Positions 22,951 through 33,134 of a stretch of 64,000 nucleotides of DNA are shown in pieces. The DNA lies in contig NC_081405.1 in the NCBI RefSeq assembly GCF_030272615.1, positions 159,424,317 to 159,488,316 on the forward strand. Reading direction: 5' to 3'. The translations under genes and the position numbers were made by a program. This DNA comes from Cryptomeria japonica (lineage: Eukaryota; Streptophyta; Pinopsida; Cupressales; Cupressaceae). The notes under the pieces were generated by a model. It was not told the DNA's origin, did no database searches, and worked only from the letters and a program-made list of their open reading frames with translations. Positions within the stretch are counted from its first letter, which is position 1. The number at the start of each line of letters is the position of its first letter.

Positions 22951-24110
22951 TTATAGAGTGATTGATATATCATCTGATAGGTTCTTTCTCAGTCTGCAAG
23001 TTCTGGCAGTGTGTCTCGGTTTGTTGCAATGATAGCATACCATTCCAAGTGTTCTACATGGTTTGTTATTCATACTTCCATTCTTTCTTTTGCATGTTGC
23101 AATAGTGTGACTGCTACCACAACAGATCAAACAAGTTTCTCTCCAACTAGTAGCCACTTGATAACCATCTGACCGATGGTCATAGGTATTGTACCGGTTG
23201 GGATTTTGGTTCCCAGAAGGTTCTAGGATGACTCCTTGAGTCCTTGGAGGATATCTCCCAGTGTTGTACAAAACTGACCTACATTCAAATGCTTTATGCC
23301 CATACTTGTTGCATGCATAACAATTTCCATTGAATCTATTGGATCTAGGCATATTGTATTGAAAATAAGGAAAATTGTTATAAGCTTTGCTTCTACATAC
23401 ATTGGTAGTATGTCCTTCTTTAAGACAATTAAAGCAACAGGTTTAAATTTTTGCTTAACTTTTCCTTTGGATGTCGGTTGCTTCTTTGATGCTTCAGCTT
23501 TTATTCTAGAGGACTCACCTTCCTCATACCCAGAGAAACCAAGTCCAGTGGTATTCTTTACTGCCTTTGCCGATTCTAGCTTTTTCTCTAGCTTAGCAGT
23601 ACTCTGATTGAATTTGGCAAGTATCTCCTTTGACTCAGTAAGTTCCTTGGAAATAGTAGCATTAGATTCCATCAAGGTTGCATTCTCAGAAATAGCCATG
23701 TTTAGTTCACCTTGTATTTCTTCTTTTTCCACTTTACTCTCTTGGAGATGAGCGGTAAGGGTACTGATTTCTTGCTTGGGCTTGGAGATCTCATGATCTT
23801 TGTCTTTTACCAGATCTTCAACTTTCCTTCTATTCTCAAGCTCTTGACACATTCTGATAATCAGTCCTTCCAACTCTTTTCTCAGATTGGCTTTACATTC
23901 ATTCAGTTTTTCAACTTCTTCAACTAGGGCATCCATGTCAGCTTCATCAGAAGAGCTATTTTCAGTGAGTTCCATCATTTTTTCAACATGCTCTCTTCTT
24001 TTGGCCAAAGAGGCTTTATACTTGACTTTGAGTTCATCATAGGCTCTCTCAGTCTGAGTGAGATGATGAGTAAGTTCCCTCACACTGTATTCCCCCATAT
24101 CTACTTCCAA
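22951..24110 (-). pseudogene. Gag-like protein with coiled coil and four zinc knuckles
   Basis: It begins MEVDMGEYSVRELTHHL at 24110, 36 bp inside the PBS-proximal region, so the start is credible. Residues about 10-190 are rich in heptad-spaced Leu/Glu/Lys and should form coiled coils. A one-base frameshift near 23445 moves the reading into a second frame ending at 22951. Four CCHC motifs follow: CFNCLKEGHTTNVC (about 23395-23437), CYACNKYGHKAFEC (about 23281-23322), CLICCGSSHTIATC (23092-23133) and CYHCNKPRHTARTC (22996-23037). The usual copia Gag capsid domain is not evident. Four knuckles is more than the usual one or two. Its likely role is RNA binding and packaging. Confidence 0.7.
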
Positions 24111-24129
24111 GTGGTTAGACTTATAGAAA

Positions 24130-24146
24130 GGTTGGCTCTAATACCA
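24130..24146 (-). promoter_or_regulatory. Primer-binding site, iMet tRNA type
   Basis: The minus strand reads TGGTATTAGAGCCAACC, two bases after the 5' LTR end. It differs from the canonical TGGTATCAGAGCC by one base. Confidence 0.9.
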
Positions 24147-24148
24147 AT

Positions 24149-25314
24149 TGATGAATACTAAGAGGGGGGGTGAATTAGTATGCCAAAAAATATTGTAAAC
24201 AAAATTTTAAACAATTTAGCAGATAACCGGTACAACAGATTCACTAATAAACCTGTTGAGATAAATGCAAACCAAATAGAAAATAAAGCATTCACCCACA
24301 AGAGCACAATCACTATAACACAAGATATTTGACGTGGAAAGCCAAATCGGAAAAACCACGATAAGAAGAAACTCACAAGTAACTGTCTACAAAATAGAAA
24401 CCAGACCGGTTAAGGTCATACAATGTTCTTCACCAAAATTGATCCTATTAGGAATCTAGATCTTTGTTAGGAGATAAGTCTTGTTAAAGACTAACTTGTT
24501 AAAGGATTTCAGATCCACAGTTGTTAACCACCTTGTTAGAGGATTTACAAAGGCTTTGTTGGGCCTACCCGGTTAAGGGTTTCAGACTTGTCAAAGATAT
24601 TAGTAATCAACAAGTGAATGATCTAGATAATAGCACAATATGCTTAGTTAGATCCTTGATAGCTCATTGTTAATGTATTTTATTATTACTTTAGTCTTCA
24701 ATATCTCCACACTCTATCTCTTCATAGAGACCTAATCTTCTCTTCAATGATCGCACACAACCTTTTCTCTTCTATGTCTCACACATTATCTCACCCATGC
24801 AAACCCTAGACATGATGTCCTTATAAAGGAATCTGATTTCATGTCGGTCCAATAGAATTAGACTACAAGTTCCTAGGTTTAGTGTATCTAGACACATTTG
24901 GTAACACAACACAAAAACACTGCCAAAGTGTCAGTGGATGATAACTCATCACACATTACAGTAATGCTGGTTGGTAACTCATCACAGAGTAATACCAGTT
25001 AATGCAATATACCGATTACCAGTTGTCAAAAATGAAGACTAGTAGATCATAGTGTTCCAATCAAAAGTTAACTACCACTTGGTTCCTTCGTACCGCTTGA
25101 GCTCCTTGAACCGCTTGGGATCCTCGTACCACTTGGGGTCTTCATACCACTTGCGGTCTTCATACAATCTGTGACCGATAAACCACTTTCTGCAAAACAC
25201 CGATAGTCTAAAGACTATACATTCATTAATACACAATACCGATTGAGCATAACTCATACATCAAGAAAGCGTGTGTGCATCAATGACAATCAAAACATCA
25301 TCAAAATGCCAACA
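24149..25314 (-). repeat. Sirevirus-like 5' LTR (1166 bp)
   Basis: Partner of 17748-18929, with the same 18-bp minisatellite at about 25075-25170. Its outer part (24403-25314) is repeated again at 25746-26657 as part of a larger tandem duplication. Confidence 0.93.
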
Positions 25315-27088
25315 ATGATTATATAATGGTACCCTTCCACTGGCAACGCTGCATGTGCTATTGGACATTGTTGTTGCTAGGATATGTTGTTGTCATTAAT
25401 ATCAGCATATTCTTGCTCTGGTGATTGAAGATTGGTTTATTCGGTGTATGGAATATTTATAGTATCATTGTATTCTTTTATATTGGTCTTGGTGATCTGA
25501 AAAGATTAATTGATCATATCAGATTATCCAGTTTTGTAGTTTGTTTATCTGATCAGTGCTTTGCAGAGTTCAGTATTTCCTTTAGTATATTATGGTGTAA
25601 TCAAATCTTGAGCTGAGTTTTTGGGAGATTGTTTGGGATGGTCTTGTGTATATTCATTTCAAATAGTTTGTGGTTTGGTACTCCGCGAGTTAGTTTTTCT
25701 TCATTTTAGTTGTTGTTGTTTGTGTATTCTTGACCGATTAAGGTTAGACCGGTTAAGGTCATACAATGTTCTTCACCAGAATAGATCCTATTAGGAATCT
25801 AGATCTCTGTTAGGAGATAAGTCCTATTAAAGACTACCTTGTTAAAGGATTTCAGATCCATAGTTGTTAACCACCTTGTTAAAGGATTTACAAAGGATTT
25901 GCTAGGCCTACCCGATTAAGGGTTTCAGACTTGTCGAAGATATTAGTAATCAACAAGTGAATGATCTAGATAATAGCACAATATGCTTAGTTAGATCCTT
26001 GACAACTCATTGTTAATGCATTTCAGCATTACTTCAGTCTTCAATATCTCCACACTCTATCTCTTCACATAGACCTAATCCTCTCTTCAATGATAGCACA
26101 TAACCTTTTCTCTTCTATGTCTCACACATTATCTCACCCATGCAAACCCTAGACATGATCTCCTTATAAAGGAATCTGATTTCATGTCATTCCAATAGAA
26201 TTAGACTACAAGTTCCTAGGTTTAGCGCATCTAGACACATTTGGTAACATGACACAAAAACACCGCCAAAGTGTTGGTGGATGATAACTCATCACACATT
26301 ACAGTAATACCGATTGGTAACTCATCACAGAATAATACCGGTTAATACAATATACCGATTACCGGTTGTCAAAAATGAAGACTGGTAGATCGTAGTGTTC
26401 CGATCAAAAGTTAACTACCACTTGGTTCCTTCATACCGCTTGAGCTCCTTGAACCGCTTGGGATCCTCGTACCGCTTGGGGTCTTCATACCGCTTGCGGT
26501 CTTCATACAATCTATGACCGATAAACCATTTTCTGCAAAACACCGATAGTCTAAAGACTATACATTCATTAATACACAATACCGGTTGAGCATAACTCAT
26601 ACATCAAGAAAGCATGTGTGCATCAATGACAATCAAAACATCATCAAAATGCCAACAATGATTATATAATGGTACCCTTCTACTGGCAACGTTGCATGTG
26701 CTATTGGACATTGTTGTTGCTAGGATATGTTGTTGTCATTAATGTCAGCATATTCTTGCTCTGGTGATTAAAGATTGGTTTATTCGGTGTATGGAATATT
26801 TATAGTATCATTGTATTCTTTTATATTGGTCTTGGTGATCTGAAAAGATTAATTGATCATATCAGATTATCTGGTTTTGCAGTTTGTTTATCTGATCAGT
26901 GCTTTGCAGAGTTCAGTATTTCCTTTAGTATATTATGGTGTAATCAGATCTTGAGCTGAGTTTTTGGGAGATTTTTTGGGATGGTCTTGTGTATATTCAT
27001 TTCAAATAGTTCATGGTTTGGTACTCCGCAAGTTAGTTTTTCTTTGTTTCAGTTGTTGTTGTTTGTGTATTCTTGAGGTTTAGATGTT
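24403..27088. repeat. 1343-bp tandem duplication across an LTR junction
   Basis: 24403-25745 is repeated as 25746-27088, at a constant offset of 1343. Each unit contains most of the Sirevirus-like LTR, the junction with its target duplication, and about 430 bp of the flank, which is the beginning of another copia LTR. The units differ only by scattered substitutions. The breakpoint shows AGACCGGTTAAGG. Because the unit crosses an insertion junction, it formed after that insertion. Confidence 0.93.
25315..25319. repeat. Target site duplication ATGAT, right copy
   Basis: Identical to 17743-17747. A further copy of this junction is present at 26658-26662 because of the tandem duplication. Confidence 0.9.
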
Positions 27089-28016
27089 GATCGATGAATA
27101 TTTGATAAATGGTGTTGGTATAATTGTTGATGATGGTTCTAACATGCTTGTTGTTGTTTCCTAAGCATGTCCTATTTGTTTCAGTAATCTGTATTGATCG
27201 TTGTGTGTGTTCTTGGTGATTTTTATAAACTAGTGATGTTCTTCGTGTTATGCAGTTTTTCTAGTGGTGTAGCGTGTTGTAGTTGATCTTGGCATGATTA
27301 CTATCGGTGTTGAGTGTTTCAATATTTGAACTAGGTTCATGTTATGTCATGTATCGTTATATTGGTCTGGTGGTCGATCTTTGTATTGTGTGATGTAATT
27401 TTGTAATTGTGAAATGAGGGTTTAGCCAACCTTGTTGTCAAGGTTGATGACTTGTATAAATAGGTGATATTGTCATGTAATCTAGGTATCAAGGTTGTGT
27501 CTACATTATCAGAGAGAGGTGTATGTGCAAACAAGTAATTCATCCTTCGACATTGTGATTGAGAAGAGATTGGTGTTGCAAAGTAGACAATGTGCTTATC
27601 GGAACTATTATCAAGCATTTGGAGATGATATTCTTTCAATTCATGTCTTCCGAATTGTAGTCTGAATCTTGTTGTAAGTCAGTGATACTTCCCTAAGGGT
27701 TGTAGCCTTTAGGGTTATTATCTTTTGAGCATTGAGTTCTAGCCAATGTGCCTGAATGCATGTGCATTCCCCATTGTAATATTTTCACATACTACTGCAG
27801 AGTATCATCTTATTGTGGGTAGGTTCCCACCATGGTTTTTTCCTTAGCTGGGTTTTCCACGTCAAAATCTTGGTGTTGTGTGTTGTGATTTTTATTTTCT
27901 TATCTTTGTTATTGTTGCAATTTATCAAATATGTATTTGTGGTTAAGTTTGTAGATCCGGTGAAAACTAATTCACCCCCCCCTCCTCTCATCTTTCCTTC
28001 ATTGATATAGCCAACA
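25369..28016 (+). repeat. Copia 5' LTR, enlarged by duplication
   Basis: It probably starts TGTTGTTGCTAGG at 25369 and ends AGCCAACA at 28016, just before the PBS. Without the 1343-bp duplication it would be about 1.3 kb. The end region 'actaattcacccccccc' is shared with other copia LTRs in this window. A TATA box lies at 27455-27462. Confidence 0.7.
27455..27462 (+). promoter_or_regulatory. TATA box of copia 5' LTR
   Basis: TATAAATA in CTTGTATAAATAGG, about 560 bp before the PBS; position fits a U3 promoter. Confidence 0.6.
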
Positions 28017-28018
28017 AT

Positions 28019-28030
28019 TGGTATTGGAGC
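28019..28030 (+). promoter_or_regulatory. Primer-binding site
   Basis: TGGTATTGGAGC, two bases after the LTR end. It differs by two bases from the iMet-type TGGTATCAGAGC. Confidence 0.8.
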
Positions 28031-28072
28031 TAGATCCTCTGGAAGAAGCTTAACCACTTGAGGAGATCCGGG

Positions 28073-29258
28073 ATGGCAACTAGAAGTGGAAGTGTTATCT
28101 TTAATAAGGAGAGTCCAAGATTTTATGGTGGTAACTATGCTATATGGAAGAACCAGATGGAGGTGCACTTGAGATGTCTTGGAGAAGATTAGTGGAAGAT
28201 TACAAAGAATGCCTATTATGTTCCTTAGAATGGACCAGTTACCCCTGATGAGATCAAGGAAGCTGAAAACTAATATCAAAGCAAAGGAAGCATTTTTGAG
28301 TTCCCTAAATGATTCAAAAATGACAAATGTAATGGGACTTTAGACCACACATGAGATCTGGGAGAAGCTTAAGACCCTATATGAAGGAGATAAACAAGTG
28401 AAAGTTGCTAAGTTGCAAAGCTTGAAAGAAAAATATGAGATGTTGATGATGGGAGAAGATGAGAACATAAACACTTTCATGGCTAAGGTGAATAATCTTG
28501 TCCTAGGTATCATATGTGTTGGTGGAACCCTTGAAGAAGATGAAATTGTTGCTAACGTGTCGAGATATTTGCCTCCTACTTACAAACATTAGGTAGCTTC
28601 TATTGATGAGATCCAGAGTGTGACTCCTATAACAAGAGATATGTTGGTTGGAAAGATTACTACATTTGAGCTGAGCGAATTTGGTGAATCACATAGAAAA
28701 TCTGAGACATCATTCAGAGCATTTGTATTCAGAAAGCAGAAGTATGATCCTAATGAATGCAGAATGTCCAGCTATGAAAGAGAGAGAAGAGAAATGGAAG
28801 AGAAAGAAAGAGAACTGGATGAGCTTGAAGAATTGATTTCCCAGTGATTGCCTAAAGGAGTCGGTAAGTATGATGGAAAATTGCCTTTGAAGTGTTTCTC
28901 TTACAATAAGGTAGGACATTTTGCTTCTATATGTCCAAAGAGAACGGCTAAGTATGATAGGCATGATAAATTTGATAAGCATGATAGAAATGATAGATAT
29001 GAGAAGCATGATAAGTATGATAAGCCTTACAAGTCTAACCAAAAGTATAAGCATCAGAGGAACTGGTATTATGTTGTTGATGAAGGTGTTATAGATGAAG
29101 AATCAGAAGGAGATGAAGTTGTATTTATTTCTATCAAAGAAGATAGATTGTTGCTTGTTGATTCCACAAGTTGCACTTTTGAGGAGAAAGCTTTAGTTGC
29201 TAAAGTTGAAGAAAAGGATGAATGGGTGTGGTTGACAATAGTTGTTCACATCATATGA
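28073..29258 (+). pseudogene. Copia Gag and start of protease
   Basis: The Met codon at 28073, 43 bp after the PBS, opens a copia Gag: 'FYGGNYAIWKNQMEVHL' near 28110-28165, then 28398-28592 with 'LKEKYEMLMMGEDENINTF', then 28620-28847. A single CCHC-type knuckle, 'CFSYNKVGHFASIC', lies near 28890-28935; its second Cys is Tyr. A run of His-Asp-Lys/Tyr-Asp-Lys repeats follows. 'VDNSCSHHMTGDKR' at about 29232-29275 is the region where copia protease begins, with Asn after the Asp where Ser is usual. Stops and small frameshifts separate the pieces, so it is dead. Confidence 0.85.
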
Positions 29259-29269
29259 CTGGTGATAAA

Positions 29270-30380
29270 AGAAAATTTGTGAGTATGGAAAGGTATGATG
29301 GTGGAATAGTAAGATTTTGAGATGACAAAGCCTGTGTGATCCGTGGTAGAGGCTTTATTTCCTTCGATGGTAAGAATAATACTGATGATGTTTTGTATGT
29401 TGAAGGTTTGAAGCATAATATTTTGAGTGTTGGATAGATGCATGGTTGACAAAGGTTATGATTTTCAATTCAAAAATGGTAAATGCAAGATCTTAAATGC
29501 CTAAGATCAGTTCTACTCAAGTTGTTAGAAATTTGCCTATGATTGTTAAGCCTGCTAATCTATTATGTAAAGAATGTCAAACGAGTAAGCAAACAAGAAT
29601 TTATTTCAAGAGAAAATAGTATACATTTGATGGACTGCTAGATCTTGTGCATATTGACCTATGTAGACCTACAAATGTTAGAAGTGTGCAGGGTGACAAA
29701 TATTTTATGCTGCTAATTGATGATTATTCTAGGATGATGTGGGCTATCTTTTTGAAGGCAAAATCTGAAGCATTAGACAAGTTCAAGATATTCAAAGCAA
29801 AGGTTGAGACTAAGACATGATTGAAGGTGAAATGTATGAGATCTAATAGAGGAGGAGAATTATGTTCCAGTGAGTTTAATTCATTCTGTTAGAAGCATGG
29901 GATTAAAAGACAATTATCTACTCCTAGAACCCCACAGCAGAATGAAGTTGTTGAAAGGAAGAACATGACTATCTTGGATGTTGTAAGGATTATGTTGATT
30001 AAAGGGAATGTTTCAAAGACTTACTGGAGAGAAGTTGTTAGCAGTTATGTTTACACATTCAACCAAGTTCATATTAAAGGTGATATCGGTAAGACTCCTT
30101 ATGAGCTATGGTTTGGTCATGTTCTTACAGTGAGATACTTCAGAGTGTTTGGTAGCAAATGTTATATCAAGAGAGATGAGGATATAGGAAAGTTTGATGC
30201 AAGAAGTGATGAAGGAATTTTCTTGGGATACTCAACAAAGAGAAAAGCCTACTGGTGCTACAATAAGAGACTAAGAAAGGTAGTAGAGAGTGCAAATGTG
30301 AAGGTTGATGAGAAACTTGGAAAAGATATCAGAGCATGTGGATATGATGATGGTCAACATGTTGTTATAATGCCTATTTA
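29270..30380 (+). pseudogene. Copia protease tail, GAG-pre-integrase and integrase
   Basis: 'DDVLYVEGLKHNILSV' near 29388-29435 is the GAG-pre-integrase block. Integrase follows: 'LLIDDYSRMMWA' (first catalytic Asp, about 29715-29750), 'RSNRGGEL' near 29840 where Asn replaces the second catalytic Asp, and 'PQQNEVVERKN' near 29935-29965 carrying the Glu. The open piece 29965-30381 has the usual 'YELWFGH' and 'FGSKCYIKRDEDIGKFD' blocks. Several stops are present. It is continuous in order with the reverse transcriptase. Confidence 0.87.
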
Positions 30381-30390
30381 GACTGAAGAG

Positions 30391-31001
30391 TTGAAGAAGA
30401 ATGATCCGGTAGAGATTGTTAATTTGGATGTTGTTGCTGCCAGTGGAGAGGTACAGAAAATTGAAAATCAAAATAATCAGAAGACTCTGAGGTATATAAG
30501 ACTGAATCATTCTGAAAATCAGATTATTGTAGATAAAAGTAAAGGTGTGATGACTAAAAGAAGGCTAGCTGCTAAAGAGGTATGTTTGATTTCTAAAATT
30601 GAACCTAAAGATGTTATTGAAGCTCACAAATTTGAAAATGGGATGAGAGATATGGAAGAAGAATTAGATCAGATTGAAAAGAATAACACATGGGAGCTTG
30701 TGCCTAGACCTAAAGATAAGAATGTTATTGGTGCTAAATGGGTATTCAGGAATAAATTGAATCAATTCGGTGAAGTTGTCAGAAATAAAGAAAGATTGGT
30801 ATGCAAAGGATATTCTCATAAAGAAGGGATTGATTATGACGAGACTTTTGCTCTGGTAGATAGACTTGAAGTTGTTAGACTATTGCTTGCATATGTTGCT
30901 TATAAAGATTTCAAGGTATATCAGATGGATGTCAAATATTCCTTTTTAAATGGTGATCTTGAGGAAGAAGTCTACATTAAGTAACCTAATGGATACCCTA
31001 T
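30391..31001 (+). pseudogene. Copia reverse transcriptase, N-terminal part only
   Basis: 198 open codons: linker, then '[20 protein letters not shown]' and '[19 protein letters not shown]', ending 'EEEVYIK'. The catalytic 'YVDD' box and all downstream parts are absent because copia sequence stops at about 31001. The Asp of 'MDV' is present. The break is abrupt and is followed by an unrelated minisatellite. Confidence 0.88.
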
Positions 31002-31002
31002 T

Positions 31003-31170
31003 CACAGAGGGTGAGCTCACCATGCCTACTCGCAAAGGGTGGAAGAGGGATTTCACCTCAACCTTCTCCCAGAGAAGGGTGCATTACCACCATGCCTACT
31101 CGTAGAGGGTGGCTCCACCATGCCTACCCACAGAGGGTGGATCCACCATATCTACTCACAGAGGGTGGAA
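31003..31170. repeat. ~28-bp minisatellite
   Basis: Four to five copies of a unit of the type 'ccatgcctactcgcagagggtgg'. It directly abuts the truncated copia. Confidence 0.8.
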
Positions 31171-31189
31171 CGAGGGCTTTCACCTCAAA

Positions 31190-31508
31190 CTTATCTCGCA
31201 GAGAAGAATGCATTAACAAGGGATTGCACCTCTAACTTCTCCCTCACAAAGAAGAACTCATTAACAATGGATTGCACCTCGAACTTCTTCCTCACAGAGA
31301 AGAACTCATTAACAAGGGATTGCACCTTGAACTTCTCCCTCACAAAGAATAACTCATTAACAAGGGATTGCACCTCAAACTTCTCCCTCATAGAGAAGAA
31401 ATTATTAACAAGGGATTACACCTCAAATTTCTCCATCACCGAGAAGAACTCATTAACAAGGGCTTTCACCTCAAATTTCTCCATCACAAAGAAAAATGCA
31501 TTAACCAA
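31190..31508. repeat. 48-bp minisatellite (16-codon unit)
   Basis: About six and a half units of 48 bp that keep frame. On the minus strand they read as 16-residue repeats such as 'FFVREKFEVQSLVNEF', open at 31191-31391. On the plus strand they read as 'TSNFSLTKKNSLTRDC'. The unit length is a multiple of three on both strands. The minus reading has the same orientation as the gene-carrying LTR element to the right and could be part of its coding region. Confidence 0.85.
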
Positions 31509-31524
31509 ATCTTCATGATGTCAT

Positions 31525-31620
31525 GGCTCCCTCTCAAGCTGGAAAATCGGGCTCCCTCTAAAGCTGAAATGTCAAGCTCCCTTTGAAGCTGAAATGTCAG
31601 GCTCCCTCTAAAGTAGATAT
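31525..31620. repeat. ~27-bp minisatellite
   Basis: Three to four copies of the type 'gctccctctaaagctgaaatgtcag'. It lies between the 48-bp array and the captured fragment. Confidence 0.75.
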
Positions 31621-31830
31621 CAACCTTCTGATCTCTTCGTCCAAGGTTACCTCTAGTTATGTATCACCAACTCAGCTTTATGGCAGCAAGTTGTCTCTAG
31701 ACTTCAGTTTGTGATTCTTCCTCACAAGATGCCTCAAAATCTTCCTTCCTTGAAGAAATGGTTTCGTCCATCATCTTAGTCTCATAGAAGCAATTATCAA
31801 GTTCTTCCTTACTTGAATGCAACCTCTAAT

Positions 31831-32166
31831 TCATCCAACGTGGTCGAGGGTGATCTTCTCAGTGCCTAGATACACAAAGTCCTTGCAATGCTCCATACTG
31901 GCAATCACTTCATTTCCCTTGAAGTACTTCTTCACGGACTCACTCAGCCCATTAAAATAACCCTTAGCCAATTCCACCCACCTGCCAAGGCCCTCACTCA
32001 ACAACTCCAAAATATGAATAACGTTGACCTTCACGCCATCAATCCCTGCCCGGGACAAATATGAGTGCAATGTATCATAAAGTTTCGCAGCACGCTCCGA
32101 CGGAATGAGGCCCACACCATTGTTAACAATATTATCAACAACTAGATCCTCCATGGTAGTTTCCAA
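31831..32166 (-). pseudogene. Captured raffinose synthase-like (GH36) fragment
   Basis: 112 codons on the minus strand starting METTMEDLVVDNIV match a continuous internal stretch of plant raffinose/stachyose synthase or alkaline alpha-galactosidase-like proteins (Sip1, GH36). These act on galactinol and raffinose-family sugars. Blocks seen: 'NNGVGLIPSERAAKLYDTLH', 'RAGIDGVKVNVIHILELL', 'KGNEVIASMEHCKDFVYLGT' and 'LDHVG'. The family has Lys-x-Asp at the catalytic nucleophile; here it is Lys-Val-Asn, so the residue is lost. The full protein is about 750-870 residues, so this is roughly one eighth, without introns. It is followed by unrelated sequence at 31830. The PBS and LTR lie 207 bp upstream on the same strand, which suggests capture by an LTR element. 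Confidence 0.8.
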
Positions 32167-32372
32167 CCAGATGTGTCATCCACCAGACCTTGAAGCAGAA
32201 AATGTTGCATAACCTCATGTCTTTCAGCTTTCCCAGCGAGGTCACATGGCGGCTTTGCGAGGTCTTGATAATTGACTTTTTCCTGCACTTAGATTTCTCG
32301 GTCTTCAAATTACTTTGATTGAACTCCCTCAAAATCACAGGATCTACCTTTAAGAGGTTAGTCTCTATAGAA
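32167..32372 (-). other. Leader between PBS and captured fragment
   Basis: About 200 bp that read open on the minus strand from 32392 as part of an 85-codon frame (MVSKWVPSIETNLLKVDP...). This frame lies partly over the PBS and shows no family motif. It ends overlapping the captured fragment in another frame. Confidence 0.4.
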
Positions 32373-32391
32373 GGAACCCACTTTGATACCA
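32373..32391 (-). promoter_or_regulatory. Primer-binding site of gene-carrying LTR element
   Basis: The minus strand reads TGGTATCAAAGTGGGTTCC, immediately after the LTR end. It is an iMet-type PBS start with near-perfect first ten bases. Confidence 0.82.
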
Positions 32392-32826
32392 TGTTGATTT
32401 AATGGTAGTGTTCATTAACCACAAGCAAACATCAGATCTGTTTCCTTCCCAACCATAGATGATAAGCTCTTATCATCACCCCTGAGCACACTACATGACC
32501 TTCATGTTATTGAATCCATATCTATTGATGCAATCATGACCTTACATATATATGAATCAATACCTCCTAATAGACCTCAAGTCAGCCATATAATTTGGTG
32601 TCAAGGATAGGGTAAGACCTATATATTACAAGTTACATATGAGTCTCCCTTAGTTACAAGTTACATTTAACTTAATCACAAGTTACACATAAGTGGTTCA
32701 CCCAAATAGGACCTACCCCAAATTAGACTCATACAATTGAGATATCCAAATGCCAAGGCCGACATGCCACTTGGCATTTTGTGCACTAGTTCGGCCCTAG
32801 AAGGGATCCGACCTAGCTAAACAACA
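32392..32826 (-). repeat. LTR of small gene-carrying element (~435 bp)
   Basis: On the minus strand it ends ATCAACA before the PBS. Its other end is placed near 32826, where the minus strand begins TGTTGTTTAGC; this outer end is uncertain by several bases. I could not find the partner LTR on the left side, so the element is truncated there. Confidence 0.55.
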
Positions 32827-33134
32827 ACAACGATGTAGATAAATGCAAAAGAAAACATGTTTAATCTAAGATAATGCATAAAATATAATAAATTAACATG
32901 CTAAATAACATTGATAATTAACAATTGATATAAAAACATTAATACAATTTGCATAGATTTAACACACACGTATACTTAACTCCTAACTAAATAAATTAAC
33001 CATACATGCATACATCATAACACAATGAAAAAGGAATAGCGTGTTGATGAAGGCATGTCATAACATGATGAACTCAATATCTAGAGAGTCATTAAGTATC
33101 ATGCACATGACACATGGAATGGTTCTAAGCATAA
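32827..33134. other. AT-rich stretch, no gene seen
   Basis: About 300 bp of low-complexity AT-rich DNA between the LTR and the integrase remnant. On the minus strand it would be sequence downstream of gypsy integrase. Confidence 0.4.

Larger units (their letters stand above)
17748..25314 (-). mobile_element. Non-autonomous Sirevirus-like copia with gag, no pol
   Basis: Complete element of 7567 bp on the minus strand with target duplication ATGAT at 17743-17747 and 25315-25319. LTRs begin TGTTGG and end CATCA on the minus strand. An iMet-type PBS follows the 5' LTR, and several GGGGGAG tracts precede the 3' LTR, a Sirevirus trait. Inside are a Gag-like coiled-coil protein with four CCHC knuckles and then a long, decayed reading region of unknown origin. 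I found no protease, integrase, reverse transcriptase or RNase H motif in 5.2 kb of internal sequence, so mobility must have depended on a helper. Confidence 0.85.
25369..31001 (+). mobile_element. Truncated copia element, 5' LTR to mid-RT
   Basis: Plus-strand Ty1/copia element with 5' LTR, PBS, gag, protease, integrase and the first third of reverse transcriptase. It then stops at about 31001 where minisatellite sequence begins, so the rest of pol and the 3' LTR are missing and no target duplication can be checked. Its 5' LTR has been enlarged by the 1343-bp duplication. Adjacent sequence on the left is the end of the plant-mobile-domain-like stretch. Confidence 0.82.

Noticed and set aside
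25072-26600. Two 61-codon frames with Tyr-Glu-Asp-Pro-Lys repeats (25072-25257, 26415-26600)
   Set aside because: They lie in duplicated LTR sequence and are made by an 18-bp minisatellite; not a gene.
25746-26657. A third, separate Sirevirus-like LTR (solo LTR)
   Set aside because: It is the second unit of the 1343-bp tandem duplication, at a constant offset that continues past the LTR into the flank, so it is not an independent insertion.
31190-31508. Regular 48-bp repeats resembling a CRISPR array
   Set aside because: Units are directly tandem with no unique spacers, and the genome is a plant's.
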